A stretch of 64,000 nucleotides of DNA from Prosthecobacter sp. (GCF_034366625.1 NZ_JAXMIH010000024.1:1-64000), one strand, 5' to 3'; counted from the stretch's first letter, positions 1 to 9,607 are shown. A program made the numbers and translations. Notes: generated by a model not told the origin, from the sequence alone.

Positions 1-753
1 CCCATTGGGGTTGTAGCGTGCCACGCGGAAACGGCTGCCTGAGTCGTAACCGCTGACGACGATCTTCCCGTCACCCTGCAAGACCATGCCGTTCATGACA
101 TCGTGGGTGCCGCTCAGGTCGGTGCTCATCAGGCCGCCGACACCAAAACTGTTGTCCAGTGTTCCGTCGCCGTTGTAGCGCAGCACCACGAAATCAAGGG
201 TGCTGTAGATCGCGTCGCCCGCGACCACAATCTTCCCATCCGCCTGCACTGCCACGGAACCAGCAGAACTGCCCCCAGCAATGGTGGTGACGATCTTGCC
301 GGTGCCAGCCTGGCCGAAACTGGTGTCCAGCGTTCCATCGGTGTTGTAACGCACCAGCGTGACATCGCTCCTGTTGCCGCCGTCAGAAGAGCTTCCCACG
401 ACGACGATCTTGCCATCGCTCTGCAATGCCACACCCCTCCCGTTATCATCGGTGCCGCGAATGTTCGTGGTCACCTTGCCCGTGCCGTTGAAGGTCGTGT
501 CCAGCGTTCCGTCCGGATTGTAGCGTGCCACCGCAAAGTCAGCGGCGGCGGCCTGCCCCGCCACCACGATCTTGCCATCGCTCTGCAACACCAGGCTATA
601 GCCGCGATCATTGCCGCTGCCAAAGGCTGTCGTCACGATACCCCCAATGCCAAAGCTCACGTCCAGATCACCTGGCTCGGCAGCGACAGGAAGGCTGGCG
701 AGGGCGCTGACAGCACCAAGGAGAAGGCTGAGATGGGAATGGGTTCGGGTCAT
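1..753 (-). CDS. Delta-60 repeat exported protein, partial (C-terminus off the left edge)
   Basis: The reading frame stays open from an ATG at 753 to the window edge, giving 251 codons with no stop. It starts with a signal peptide (basic MTRTHSH, then a hydrophobic LLLGAV core, cleavage near VAA). Next come repeats of about 57 residues built around LQSDGKIVVAG, FAVARYNPDGTLD and TTFNGTGKV. This is the delta-60/beta-propeller-like repeat seen in large exported bacterial proteins. On the DNA the repeat shows as related blocks near 152, 323 and 497. An AAGGAAG motif lies about 13 nt upstream of the ATG. Such proteins are thought to be secreted or surface-bound with no assigned activity. Only the N-terminal part is visible, so total length and any C-terminal sorting domain are unknown. 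Confidence 0.85.
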   Translation of the reverse strand, partial: MTRTHSHLSLLLGAVSALASLPVAAEPGDLDVSFGIGGIVTTAFGSGNDRGYSLVLQSDGKIVVAGQAAAADFAVARYNPDGTLDTTFNGTGKVTTNIRGTDDNGRGVALQSDGKIVVVGSSSDGGNRSDVTLVRYNTDGTLDTSFGQAGTGKIVTTIAGGSSAGSVAVQADGKIVVAGDAIYSTLDFVVLRYNGDGTLDNSFGVGGLMSTDLSGTHDVMNGMVLQGDGKIVVSGYDSGSRFRVARYNPNG

Positions 754-988
754 GGAGTTCAGGCTTCCTTGATGGGATACCCACGATTTCGGTTCATGTT
801 ACGCATCTGAACGAGATTTCACGCCGGGCCATGGTGATGTCGTTGAGCTATCCGCCCATCGTTCAGTCCAGCATTGCGGGAGACTACCTGCCCGTTGTGG
901 CCGGTGTCGATACAAACCTTCGGTCCGTCAGTGCCGCGCCCACGCATGGCTCTCGCTCGGACGTTCATCGACAAGAGACCTCCGCCTT

Positions 989-3900
989 TCACCAGCCGCC
1001 ACCTAGGGCCTTGATGAGCAGCACACAGGCCAGGAAGCTCTCGCCCCGGAGGCGCGTGGCCTCCTGTTCCGCACGCAGGTGCGTGCGCTGGCTGTCCAGC
1101 ACCTCGTAATAGGCCACCAGCCCGGAATCGTAGCGTTTCTGGGAAAGCTCCAGCGCCTTTCGAGCCGAGGCCACCGTGGCATCTTGGGCCGCCGTCTGCC
1201 GCCTCAACACGGCCACGCCGCTCAGGGCATCCTCGGCATCACGCATGGCTCCGAGCACCGTGCTTTTGTAGCTTGCCGCCGCTTGATCATAGCGCGCCTT
1301 CGTCGCCTCAATGTTCGCCCTGACTCCTCCACCTCGCAGCAAAGGCCATTCGACCGCCGCCGGTCCCAGCCCCCAGACACGGCTCTGCGCATCGCCTATC
1401 TTCCAAAAATAGCTCGTCTGCGTGCCACCCGTGAGGCCAATGCTCAGGCTGGGGAACAGGGCCGCTTTCGCCACACCGATCTCGGCATTCAACGAAGCCA
1501 TTTGACGCTCCGCCGCGGCAATGTCAGGGCGTCGCTCCAGCAGATCGCTCGGCACGCTGGCAGGCACGGTAGGCGGCGCACCGCTGATTTCATGCGCCGA
1601 CTGGTTGAACTGCGACGGCGTCTTTCCGAGCAGCAGGGCAATGGCATGTTCGAGTTCTGCACGCCTTTTTTCCAAACCGATGGCTTCCGCCTCCGTCGCC
1701 GCCATGTCAGTCTCCGCCTGCGCCACGTCGATTTGCGCGATGTCTCCCTGCTCAAAGCGCGTGCGTGCCAGTTCGACAGTTCTGCGACGCAGGGCGACCG
1801 TGCGCTTTAACAAGGCGATCTGTGCATCCTGCGCACGCAACGCGAAGTAATTCAGCGCCAGTTCGCTTTGCAGGCCAAGCAGGGCGTTTTGATAATCCCC
1901 TTGCTCTGCTTCAGCACGCGCGGCTCCGGCGCTGCTTTGATTGCGCAGCTTGCCCCAGAAATCGAGTTCGTATTCAAAATCGAGCGTCGCCCCCATCACA
2001 TTGCGCGTGCGCCCGCCAGCGAACTGGAACTTCATGTTTCCCGAACCACGGCTGCGATTGGCCGAGCCGTTCAGCGTGAGGAACGGAAACAGGCTGGCCC
2101 GGTCAGCACGTGCCAATGCTTTGGCCTCGGTGACACGATGCATCGCCAGTTCCAAGGTCGGACTGCCCGCCTCGGCCTGTTGCATCAACGCGTTCAAGCG
2201 AAAATCACCAAACAAGCTCCACCAGTTGCCACGGCTGGCATCGTCACGCGGTTTCGCCGTGCGCCAGGGGCCGCTGGTTTTGAACTCGGTCGGCAGATCC
2301 GGCTTCGGGGAAAAGTATTTGGGAGCGAGGTTGCATGAAGGCAGCAACAGGAACGCAAACAGCAGCACGTGAATGAGCGCGGGATATTTGGGTTTCGTCT
2401 TCACTTCCTCGCCGGTCAGGGCTGATTCGAGTTTGCGTGTCACATCAAGGGGCGAACCCGTGTGCTGGGCGATCAGGGCATAGACCATGGGAACGAGGAA
2501 CAAGGTGACAATGGTGGCGAGTGACACGCCGAACACAATCACAACGCCGACGACCATGCGCGTCTCATACCCTGCCCCGTGGCCGAGCATGAGCGGCAAA
2601 GCGCCCATCACGGTGGCCAGCGCGGTCATCACGATGGGGCGCAGACGCTGCTCGCTGGCGGTGAGAATGGCCTCGCGGAAATCCATGCCTTCATCGCGAA
2701 GCTGGTTGATGAATTCGACGATAAGAATGCCGTTCTTCGCCGCCAGACCGATGAGCATGATGAGTCCGATCTGGCTGTAGATGCTTTGATTCAGGCCCAT
2801 GACCTGCAAACCAATCAGCGCACCCGCCACGGCCACAGGAACCGTCAGCATGATCGTCAGTGGATGTACAAAGCTCTCAAACTGCGCCGCCAGCACCAGG
2901 AAGGCGATGAGCATGGCCAGCGCGAAGATCAAACCGATGCTGCCGCTGTTCTCCTTCATCTTCAGGGCGTTTCCTTTGTAACCGACGATGGCGGTGGTTG
3001 GCAGGTTTTCCTGGATCAACTGCTCCATGTACTCCACGGCCGCGCCAAGGCTGTAGCCCGTGGCGAGTTCGGCATCGAAGGTGATGCTGCGCATGCGGTT
3101 GTAGCGGTTCAGCGTGCCGCTGTCAGCGAATTCATCCATCGTGACGAGATTCGCCAGCGGGATGAGCTGTTTGCTGCGCTCGCTGCGCACGAAGATGTTG
3201 TTGAGATCCAGCGGGCTGCGTTTGTCCGCGTAGCTGCCTTCGAGCATCACGTCGTATTCCTCGCCTTGATAAATGAAGGTGGTGGCACGGCGGCCGCCAA
3301 GCAGTGTTTCCAGCGTGCGGCCAATGTTGGCCGAAGACACGCCGAGATCGGCGGCACGCGCTTGATTGATGCTCACACGGAGCTGCGGCTTGGTGTCGCG
3401 ATAATCGCAGTCGAAGCCCACAAGATTTGTGTTCTCCCTGGCCTTGCTGAGAATGATGTCACGCCATGCGGCCAGTTCTTCAAAGGTGGGGCCGCTGACG
3501 ACGATTTCCAACGGCTTGTTCAGGCCGCGCATCATGCCCTGGCGCATGACGACGGACACCTTGGCGCTGGGGATGTCCGCAGTCTTCTTGCGGATCTCGG
3601 CCATGATTTCGAAGCCGTTCCGCCGCGTGCCAAACGGCGAAAGCGTGAGCACGGCGATGGATTCGTTGAAATCCGCCGAGGCACCGAAGCTACGCGGCGC
3701 GCGGGCATTCACACGGGTGGCCTCATGCGTTTCTTCGACGAGATACATCAGGCGCTCGTTGAGCGCGTCGAGCGTCTGCATCGTGTTGGCAAACGTTGTG
3801 CCCGGCGGACTGGTGGCGGTGACGAAGAAGGAGCCGCGGTCTTCACGCGGCGTGAATTCTTCCGGGATGTACTTCAGCAGCCACCAGCACATCGCCGTGA

Positions 3901-5503
3901 GACCTAGAACGACCGGGATGGCCGTGGCGGGAAAATTGAGCAATAGCGCCAGCGCTTTGCGATACAGGCTCTGCACAAACTCAAAGGTGCGTTGCAGCAG
4001 ACGGGCCAGGAAGCCGTCGGATTCACGATCCCGCATGATCTTGGAGGCCAGCATGGGAGAAAGCGTGAGCGCCACGAAGCCGCTGAATCCCACGGCGATG
4101 GCCAGAGTGACGCTGAACTCGGCAAACAAGCGACCCGTGTCCCCCGGCATGAAAGTGACGGGCACAAACACCGCCAGCAGCACCAGCGTCGTGGCGATGA
4201 CGGCGAATCCGACCTGCCGCGTGCCGAGGAAGGATGCCACGAGCGGCTTTTCGCCCAGTTCGATGCGGCGGTGGATGTTTTCGAGCACCACGATGGCATC
4301 ATCGACCACGAGGCCGATGGCGAGCACGAACGCCAGCAGCGTGAGCGTGTTCATCGAGAAATCCAGGGCATACAAAACGATGCAGGTGGCGAACACGCTG
4401 ACCGGAACGGCCACGATGGGCACCAGCACGGCGCGCATATTGCCCAGGAAGAGATAGATGATCGCCACGACGAGGGCGAGGGCGATGACAAGCGTGCGAT
4501 AGACCTCGTGGATGGATTCCTCGATGAACTGGCTGATGTCGTAGCTGTTGTCGAGCCGCATGTCCTTCGGCAGCGTGGCGCGGATCTTGTCAGCCTCGGC
4601 GCGCACGGCCCTGGCCACGTCGAGCGGGTTCGCGCGCGACTGGCGCACCATGCCGAGCGACACCATGCGCACGCGGTTGCCTTTGAACGAGGTTCGCGCC
4701 TCGTCAGCGCCAAGCTCCACCTTCGCCACTTCAGCCAGACGCACCTGATAACCGTTCTCGCCACGCGCGATGACGAGTTTTTCAAAGTCCTGCGTCGTCT
4801 CATACTGGCGGTTGATGCGCACGGTGAACTGGCGGTCGAGCGACTGCACCGTTCCCGCAGGCGGGTCGATGTTTTCACGGCGCAGGGCCTCCTCGACATC
4901 GAGCGCGGTGAGGCCGCGCGCGGCGAGCGCCTCACGATCCAACCAGATGCGCAACGCATACCGCGCGGCGCCGGAGATGCGCACGCGAGCGATGCCAGGG
5001 AGGCGCGAGAAGCGGTCCATCAGGTAGCGCTCCGCATAATCGTTCAGCTCCAGCGTGCTGCGGGTGTCGCTGGCGAGGTTCAGATACATCAGCACCTCGG
5101 CGCTGAGCTCGGTTTTGCCGACGTTCGGCGGCTCCACTTCCTCCGGCATCGTCGGCAGGATCGGACTGATGGCTTCTCGAATATCATTGGCCCCTGCATC
5201 GAGATCGCGGCCCAGATTGAACTCGACGGTGATCTCGGATTTGCCGTCAACGCTGATGGAGGAGATGTTTTTGATGGCCTCCACCTGCGAGATGCGGTCT
5301 TCGAGCCGCTGCGTGATGCGACGCTCGACGACGCTGGCGGAAGCACCTCGATAATAAGTTTCAACCGTCACGATGGGCGGCTCGATGTCGGGATACTCAC
5401 GGACTTGCAGACGCGTGTAAGCCACGACGCCGAAGGCGATGAGGATGAGGTTCATCACCATCGCCAGCACAGGGCGACGCACCGATGTATCCGAGAGCCA
5501 CAT
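989..5503 (-). CDS. RND efflux permease (HAE1 type) fused to an outer-membrane factor lipoprotein
   Basis: One uninterrupted frame of 1504 residues. Residues 1 to about 1035 are an AcrB/MexF-type proton-driven multidrug permease: TM1 begins at MWLSDTSVRRPVLA, the TM4 proton-relay pair is in GLVVDDAIVV, and the TM10 lysine is in GLAAKNGILIVEF. After a short linker a hydrophobic stretch ends in LLLPSC (Cys about 1057), exactly like a lipoprotein signal peptide. A full OprM/NodT-type TolC domain of about 450 residues follows, ending KALGGGW. The ATG at 5503 lies 1 nt after the adaptor stop codon; a longer form from 5566 would overlap the adaptor. Adaptor, pump and channel are thus made from two adjacent genes. 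A separate OMF made from an internal GTG just before KTKPKYPAL cannot be excluded, but no properly spaced Shine-Dalgarno is seen there. Confidence 0.92.
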   Translation of the reverse strand: MWLSDTSVRRPVLAMVMNLILIAFGVVAYTRLQVREYPDIEPPIVTVETYYRGASASVVERRITQRLEDRISQVEAIKNISSISVDGKSEITVEFNLGRDLDAGANDIREAISPILPTMPEEVEPPNVGKTELSAEVLMYLNLASDTRSTLELNDYAERYLMDRFSRLPGIARVRISGAARYALRIWLDREALAARGLTALDVEEALRRENIDPPAGTVQSLDRQFTVRINRQYETTQDFEKLVIARGENGYQVRLAEVAKVELGADEARTSFKGNRVRMVSLGMVRQSRANPLDVARAVRAEADKIRATLPKDMRLDNSYDISQFIEESIHEVYRTLVIALALVVAIIYLFLGNMRAVLVPIVAVPVSVFATCIVLYALDFSMNTLTLLAFVLAIGLVVDDAIVVLENIHRRIELGEKPLVASFLGTRQVGFAVIATTLVLLAVFVPVTFMPGDTGRLFAEFSVTLAIAVGFSGFVALTLSPMLASKIMRDRESDGFLARLLQRTFEFVQSLYRKALALLLNFPATAIPVVLGLTAMCWWLLKYIPEEFTPREDRGSFFVTATSPPGTTFANTMQTLDALNERLMYLVEETHEATRVNARAPRSFGASADFNESIAVLTLSPFGTRRNGFEIMAEIRKKTADIPSAKVSVVMRQGMMRGLNKPLEIVVSGPTFEELAAWRDIILSKARENTNLVGFDCDYRDTKPQLRVSINQARAADLGVSSANIGRTLETLLGGRRATTFIYQGEEYDVMLEGSYADKRSPLDLNNIFVRSERSKQLIPLANLVTMDEFADSGTLNRYNRMRSITFDAELATGYSLGAAVEYMEQLIQENLPTTAIVGYKGNALKMKENSGSIGLIFALAMLIAFLVLAAQFESFVHPLTIMLTVPVAVAGALIGLQVMGLNQSIYSQIGLIMLIGLAAKNGILIVEFINQLRDEGMDFREAILTASEQRLRPIVMTALATVMGALPLMLGHGAGYETRMVVGVVIVFGVSLATIVTLFLVPMVYALIAQHTGSPLDVTRKLESALTGEEVKTKPKYPALIHVLLFAFLLLPSCNLAPKYFSPKPDLPTEFKTSGPWRTAKPRDDASRGNWWSLFGDFRLNALMQQAEAGSPTLELAMHRVTEAKALARADRASLFPFLTLNGSANRSRGSGNMKFQFAGGRTRNVMGATLDFEYELDFWGKLRNQSSAGAARAEAEQGDYQNALLGLQSELALNYFALRAQDAQIALLKRTVALRRRTVELARTRFEQGDIAQIDVAQAETDMAATEAEAIGLEKRRAELEHAIALLLGKTPSQFNQSAHEISGAPPTVPASVPSDLLERRPDIAAAERQMASLNAEIGVAKAALFPSLSIGLTGGTQTSYFWKIGDAQSRVWGLGPAAVEWPLLRGGGVRANIEATKARYDQAAASYKSTVLGAMRDAEDALSGVAVLRRQTAAQDATVASARKALELSQKRYDSGLVAYYEVLDSQRTHLRAEQEATRLRGESFLACVLLIKALGGGW

Positions 5504-5504
5504 G

Positions 5505-6635
5505 TCAGGGAGTCGTCGTGTCGGGTTGTTCGGGGTTGAAGGCCTCCACAGGACCGCCGTAGTCACCGGCGGCCTTCACAGCGGCCCCGTCCTGCAAACC
5601 GACGATGCCATCGGCAACGATCAACTGCCCTTCACTGAGTCCGCTCGTGATTTCGACAAAGCCCGGCTTGCGGCGGCCGGTTTTGACCTCAACGCGCTTC
5701 GCTTTGTCACCCAGGATCGTGAACACGTAAGCCTTGGCACCGATGGGAACCAGCGCGCGTTCAGGAATGGAGAGCGACATCTTCGGCTCTACCACGAGCC
5801 GCACCATGACGAGCATGCCGGGCTTGAGCGCGAGATCGGGATTTGCCACCTCCGCACGCGTGGGGATGGAGCGCGTCACGGGGTCGATGCGTGAGTCGAG
5901 GTGCGACACTTTGCCCTCGTATTTGCGTTCGCGATCCGAATCCGTGCGCGCGGTGATCAATGTTCCAGGCTTCACGGTGCCGAGATAGGTTTCCGGCACG
6001 GAGAAGTCGATCTTCACCACGTCCATCTTGTCGAGCGAGGCAATGACCGTTCCGGGGGTGACCAGCGCGCCGACACTGATGCGCCGCAAACCGAGCCAGC
6101 CGTCGAAGGGCGCCGTGATGCGGCGATCCGTGAGCTTCGCCTCGGCCTCGAATATTTTTTGCTTCGCGATGTCGGCGAGCGTTTTGCGCTCCGCCAGCCG
6201 TGCCTCGGGTGCCGCGCCGTCTTTGACGAGATTTTTGAGACGCTCGATCTCACGCTCTTCCTCGGCGAGCGTCGCCCTGGCAGATGCGAGCATCGCCTGC
6301 TCCTCGGAATCGCTCAGCAGGGCCAGCAGAGTGCCCTTTTTGACGAAGTCCCCGTCGTTGAAGGACAACTGTGTCACCGACTCGGTCACGTTCGAACTGA
6401 TGTCGATGGACTCAAAGGACCGCACCGTGCCGATGGCATCGAGATCGAGCGCATAGTTCTCCTTGGCAACCTTGGCGGTCAAAACCGGGGCCGCACCCTT
6501 GGCGACCGCCGCAGGTTTGGCGGTAGAAGTTTGATCACGCTGCTTCAGAAACATCCAGCCGCCCACAACCACACCTCCGGTGACGAGGATGAACGCAAAG
6601 AAACGAAAGAATGCACTTGGCCTGGCTTCGGACAT
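5505..6635 (-). CDS. RND efflux periplasmic adaptor (membrane fusion protein)
   Basis: This HlyD/AcrA-type protein of 376 residues links the inner-membrane pump to the outer-membrane channel. It has one N-terminal membrane anchor (AFFRFFAFILVTGGVVVGGW), a lipoyl half-motif (VTQLSFNDGDFVKKGTLLA), an alpha-helical hairpin rich in Glu, Arg and Ala, the second lipoyl half (ITAPFDGWLGLRRISVGALV) and a beta-barrel/membrane-proximal part. The C-terminal tail is acidic and proline-rich (FNPEQPDTTTP). It lies 1 nt upstream of the pump-channel fusion, so the two are probably one operon. The start is uncertain: ATG 6635 places the anchor at a normal distance, while ATG 6686 adds 17 residues. Neither has a clear Shine-Dalgarno. 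The substrate cannot be deduced. Confidence 0.9.
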   Translation of the reverse strand: MSEARPSAFFRFFAFILVTGGVVVGGWMFLKQRDQTSTAKPAAVAKGAAPVLTAKVAKENYALDLDAIGTVRSFESIDISSNVTESVTQLSFNDGDFVKKGTLLALLSDSEEQAMLASARATLAEEEREIERLKNLVKDGAAPEARLAERKTLADIAKQKIFEAEAKLTDRRITAPFDGWLGLRRISVGALVTPGTVIASLDKMDVVKIDFSVPETYLGTVKPGTLITARTDSDRERKYEGKVSHLDSRIDPVTRSIPTRAEVANPDLALKPGMLVMVRLVVEPKMSLSIPERALVPIGAKAYVFTILGDKAKRVEVKTGRRKPGFVEITSGLSEGQLIVADGIVGLQDGAAVKAAGDYGGPVEAFNPEQPDTTTP

Positions 6636-6724
6636 GGGGGATTCAAACAAACGCAGGCCGGAGAAATCGCTAGCAGCAAAGGACATGCAAAGCGGACTTT
6701 TTTGCCAGCGCCACGTCTGAAAAA

Positions 6725-7573
6725 TCAGCCCAGTTCTGCCACCGGTCGAGGCGTCAGATCGGCGGTTCCCTTGGGGAACATGCGGTCACGAGCGGTGAGG
6801 ATCTCCGGCTCGTCTTCGGTGACGAGGACGACGTGCTCGAAGTGTGCGGAAGGCTTGCGGTCAGTCGTCACCACCGTCCATTTGTCGGCGAGGATGCGCG
6901 TCTTGTCGGTGCCCATGTTGATCATGGGCTCGATGGCGAGGGTCATGCCGGCCTTGAGGCGCGGACGCGCGCCTTTTTTGCCGTAGTTGGGCACCTGGGG
7001 CTCCTCGTGGAGCTTTCTGCCGACACCATGACCGACAAACTCGCGGACGACACTGTAGCCGTATTGGGTGACGTGATGTTCGACGCTGTGGCAGAGGTCA
7101 CCCAGCATCCAGCCGTCACGAGCGTATTTGACGGCGACGAGAAGCGATTCCTCGGTGGCGGCGAGAAGGTGGAGCGTTTCCTTGGCGACATTGCCCACAG
7201 GAACGGTGAGAGCGTTGTCGCCCACCCAGCCGTCGTAATAGACTCCAACGTCGATTTTGACGACGTCGCCGTCCTGGATGACGCGCGGGCCGCCGATGCC
7301 ATGTACCACTTCTTCGTTGATGGAGACGCAGATGTTGCCAGGGAACTGGCGGTAGCCGAGGAAGGCGCTGGTGGCACCACGTGCCTTCATCTCAGCGGCG
7401 GCAAAGCGGTCGATCTCGGCGGTGGTGGCACCGGCGTGGACTTGGGCGGCGGTTTTGATCAGTACATCACGCGCGACCTGGCAGGCCTTGCGAATGCTCT
7501 GCTGCTGAGCGCCGTGGCGGATGGGAATGTTCCCGGATTTGACGAAGGCCATGACGCGATCAATGAAACTCAC
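6725..7573 (-). CDS. map: Methionine aminopeptidase, type I
   Basis: This protein removes the initiator methionine from new proteins in the cytoplasm. Its 282 residues carry all five metal ligands of the family: Asp in KIDVGVYYDG, Asp in VGDNALT, His in GHGVGRKLHEEP, Glu in AIEPM and Glu in FEHVVLVT. The N-terminus is about 20 residues longer than in short MetAPs. The start is a GTG that overlaps the secY stop in a GTGA junction, so translation is probably coupled to secY. It is the last gene of the ribosomal unit. The usual followers infA, rpmJ and the alpha operon are not here; an efflux operon comes next. Confidence 0.97.
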   Translation of the reverse strand: MSFIDRVMAFVKSGNIPIRHGAQQQSIRKACQVARDVLIKTAAQVHAGATTAEIDRFAAAEMKARGATSAFLGYRQFPGNICVSINEEVVHGIGGPRVIQDGDVVKIDVGVYYDGWVGDNALTVPVGNVAKETLHLLAATEESLLVAVKYARDGWMLGDLCHSVEHHVTQYGYSVVREFVGHGVGRKLHEEPQVPNYGKKGARPRLKAGMTLAIEPMINMGTDKTRILADKWTVVTTDRKPSAHFEHVVLVTEDEPEILTARDRMFPKGTADLTPRPVAELG

Positions 7574-9072
7574 TTCAGAGCCAGTTTATACACCACACCG
7601 AAGAGCACGATGATGGCAAGACCGACCCACATCCAGACAATGGTGGTGGAGTCCATCGTGCGGCCACCCTGCTGGACGCGGTCCACGCGGCCACGGATGC
7701 GGCCTTTCTTGAGGAAGCCGTCATAATGGCTCTGCAAGAGATGCGTTTCGACCTGACGCATGACATCCAGCACGACGCCAACGAGAATCAGCAGGCTGGT
7801 GCCGCCGAAGAACTGGGCGGCGGAGCTCGAAATCTGCATGGAACTGCTGACGATGCCGGGCATCACATAGAGACCGGTGAGGAAGATCGCCCCGGCAAAG
7901 GTGAGGCGGCTCATGGTGAAGTCGAGGAAGTCGGCGGTGGGCTTGCCAGGACGGATGCCAGGGACGTAGCCGCCGCTCTTTTTGAGATCTTCGGAAATCT
8001 GCGTGGGCTGGAACATGGTGGCGACCCAGAAGTAGCTGAAGAAGAAAATCAGGGCGGCGGAGATGACGTAGTAAGTGGTTCCGGTGCTGATGAAGATGGC
8101 CATGCGCTGAATCCAGTTCACGTCCTTGAACAAGGAGGCCAGGATGGTGGAAGGGAACAGCAGGATCGCCTGCGCGAAAATGATCGGCATGACGCCGGAA
8201 TAATTGATCTTCAGCGGCAGATACTGCGTCTGGCCGCCATAGACCTTGCGGCCGACGACGCGTTTGGCGTAAGTGATGGCAATTCGTCGTGTCGCCTGGG
8301 TGAGCGCAATAACACCGGCGATGACGAGAATCATGAAGCCCATGAGCAACACGAGAGTGAAGGCGCTGGCCGGGCTGGCTTTCACGCTGCCGACGAAGGT
8401 CTGCCAGACCTGGATGAGGGCCCCAGGCAGGTCGGAGACAATGTTGACGCAGATGAGGATGGAGACGCCGTTGCCAATGCCGCGGTCGGTGATCTGCTCA
8501 CCGAGCCACATCATGAGCATGGTGCCGGCCGTGATGGTGATGACGGAGGTGAAGACAAAGCCAATGCCGTAATTGGGCACGAGCGGTCGCCCGCCTAGTT
8601 TGTCGATGGCATCCTGCAAGCCGGCCATCAGATAGTTTTGCTGCGGATCGGCCAGTGATTGCGCGAGCAGGGTGGCCTGGAAGACGCAGAGCACAATGGT
8701 GGCGATGCGGGTGTACTGCGTGATCTTCTGACGACCGCCCTCCTCGCGGGCCAGTTTGCTGAGCGGCGGCCACACGGCGGTGAGGAGCTGCAGCATGATG
8801 CTCGCACTGATGTAAGGCATGATGCCGAGGGCGAAGATGGCGCAGTTTTGCAGGCCACCACCGCTGAAGATGTTGAGCAGCGCGGCGACCTGGGCGGCAC
8901 CGGAGGCACTGTCACCCGCCTTGTTTTCGATCCAGGCATTCAGCACCGTCGGATCGACGCCCGGAAGCGTGATGGAGGTGCCGATACGGACGATGACAAT
9001 CATCGCCAGCGTGAAGAGGATGCGCGAGCGAAGTTCGGGGACTTTGAAGCTGTTGGCGAAGGCGGAGATCAT
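7570..9072 (-). CDS. secY: Protein translocase subunit SecY
   Basis: The central channel of the Sec translocon in the inner membrane. The 500-residue protein has about ten hydrophobic segments, begins with the family-typical MISAFANSFKVPELRSRI, and carries the conserved cytosolic loop KRVVGRKVYGGQTQYLPLKIN near the middle. It is longer than the usual 430 to 450 residues, mostly in periplasmic loops such as the Gly/Asn/Ala-rich insert after TM1 (ENKAGDSASGAAQ). In the operon it follows rplO across a 91-nt spacer that can fold into a hairpin (9094 to 9141), and it overlaps map by 4 nt. adk, which often follows secY, is absent. Confidence 0.97.
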   Translation of the reverse strand: MISAFANSFKVPELRSRILFTLAMIVIVRIGTSITLPGVDPTVLNAWIENKAGDSASGAAQVAALLNIFSGGGLQNCAIFALGIMPYISASIMLQLLTAVWPPLSKLAREEGGRQKITQYTRIATIVLCVFQATLLAQSLADPQQNYLMAGLQDAIDKLGGRPLVPNYGIGFVFTSVITITAGTMLMMWLGEQITDRGIGNGVSILICVNIVSDLPGALIQVWQTFVGSVKASPASAFTLVLLMGFMILVIAGVIALTQATRRIAITYAKRVVGRKVYGGQTQYLPLKINYSGVMPIIFAQAILLFPSTILASLFKDVNWIQRMAIFISTGTTYYVISAALIFFFSYFWVATMFQPTQISEDLKKSGGYVPGIRPGKPTADFLDFTMSRLTFAGAIFLTGLYVMPGIVSSSMQISSSAAQFFGGTSLLILVGVVLDVMRQVETHLLQSHYDGFLKKGRIRGRVDRVQQGGRTMDSTTIVWMWVGLAIIVLFGVVYKLALK

Positions 9073-9093
9073 GGGAGAGGGGCTCTAAGCGAA

Positions 9094-9141
9094 GATGGGC
9101 CTGGTTCCTGACAGCACTTGCTGCGCGGAGACCGGCCCATC
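9094..9141 (-). promoter_or_regulatory. Hairpin in the rplO-secY spacer
   Basis: GATGGGCC (9094-9101) is perfectly complementary to GGCCCATC (9134-9141). The stem extends inward by GGT/ACC with a one-base bulge, closing a loop of about 25 nt. It lies in the only sizeable gap between rplO and secY. No T-run follows, so it is not a classic terminator. It may be a processing site or mRNA stabiliser that separates secY-map expression from the ribosomal genes. The function is inferred. Confidence 0.4.
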
Positions 9142-9163
9142 AAAACGGTTGGGTCAGAAAAAA

Positions 9164-9607
9164 TCAGGCGGCGATGGAACCGCCGGCTTTCTCAATCTTT
9201 TCACGGGCCGCAGCGCTGACTTGCGCGCCTTGGATGGTGAGTTTGCGGGCGAGATCGCCAGTGCCGAGGATCTTGATGGCATCGCAGTTGCGGCTGACGA
9301 GCCCGATTTCACGCAGAGCGGCTTCGTTGATGACGGCACCGTCCTGGAAGGCATCGTTGAGTTCGCCAACATTCACGACTTCGAAGACGTCTTTGAACGC
9401 CTTGTTGTTGAAACCCTTCTTGGGAAGACGGCGGTGCATGGGCATCTGACCACCTTCAAAGCCGGGGCGGATGCCGCGTCCTGCGCGGGCCATCTGACCT
9501 TTGTTGCCTTTGCCACAGGTTTTGCCGTGGCCGGAGCTTTCGCCACAGCCGAGGCGTTTGCGGCGCTTTTTGGCACCGGGGCGGGGTTTAACGTCTTGGA
9601 GTTGCAT
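9164..9607 (-). CDS. rplO: 50S ribosomal protein L15
   Basis: A large-subunit protein of 147 residues. The N-terminal Gly/Lys/Arg-rich arm (KKRRKRLGCGESSGHGKTCGKG) and the GFEGGQMPMHRRLPKKGF motif are diagnostic of L15. It follows rpsE with only 39 nt between them, leaving no room for rpmD (L30), which sits here in many bacteria. The entire gap is a tract of 7-nt units that abuts the ATG, so there is no ordinary Shine-Dalgarno. Confidence 0.98.
   Translation of the reverse strand: MQLQDVKPRPGAKKRRKRLGCGESSGHGKTCGKGNKGQMARAGRGIRPGFEGGQMPMHRRLPKKGFNNKAFKDVFEVVNVGELNDAFQDGAVINEAALREIGLVSRNCDAIKILGTGDLARKLTIQGAQVSAAAREKIEKAGGSIAA

Noticed and set aside
2579-3907. Open frame of 442 codons on the plus strand
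   Set aside because: Antisense to the RND permease, with no recognisable domain and biased composition.
3992-5539. Open frame of 515 codons on the plus strand
   Set aside because: Antisense to the RND permease. Its His/Asp/Arg-rich translation is typical of a GC-rich shadow, whereas the minus frame has full RND motifs.
5501-5566. Upstream start for the RND fusion at 5566
   Set aside because: Would overlap the adaptor gene by about 60 nt, and the first 21 residues are unlike any RND N-terminus; ATG 5503 sits 1 nt after the adaptor stop.
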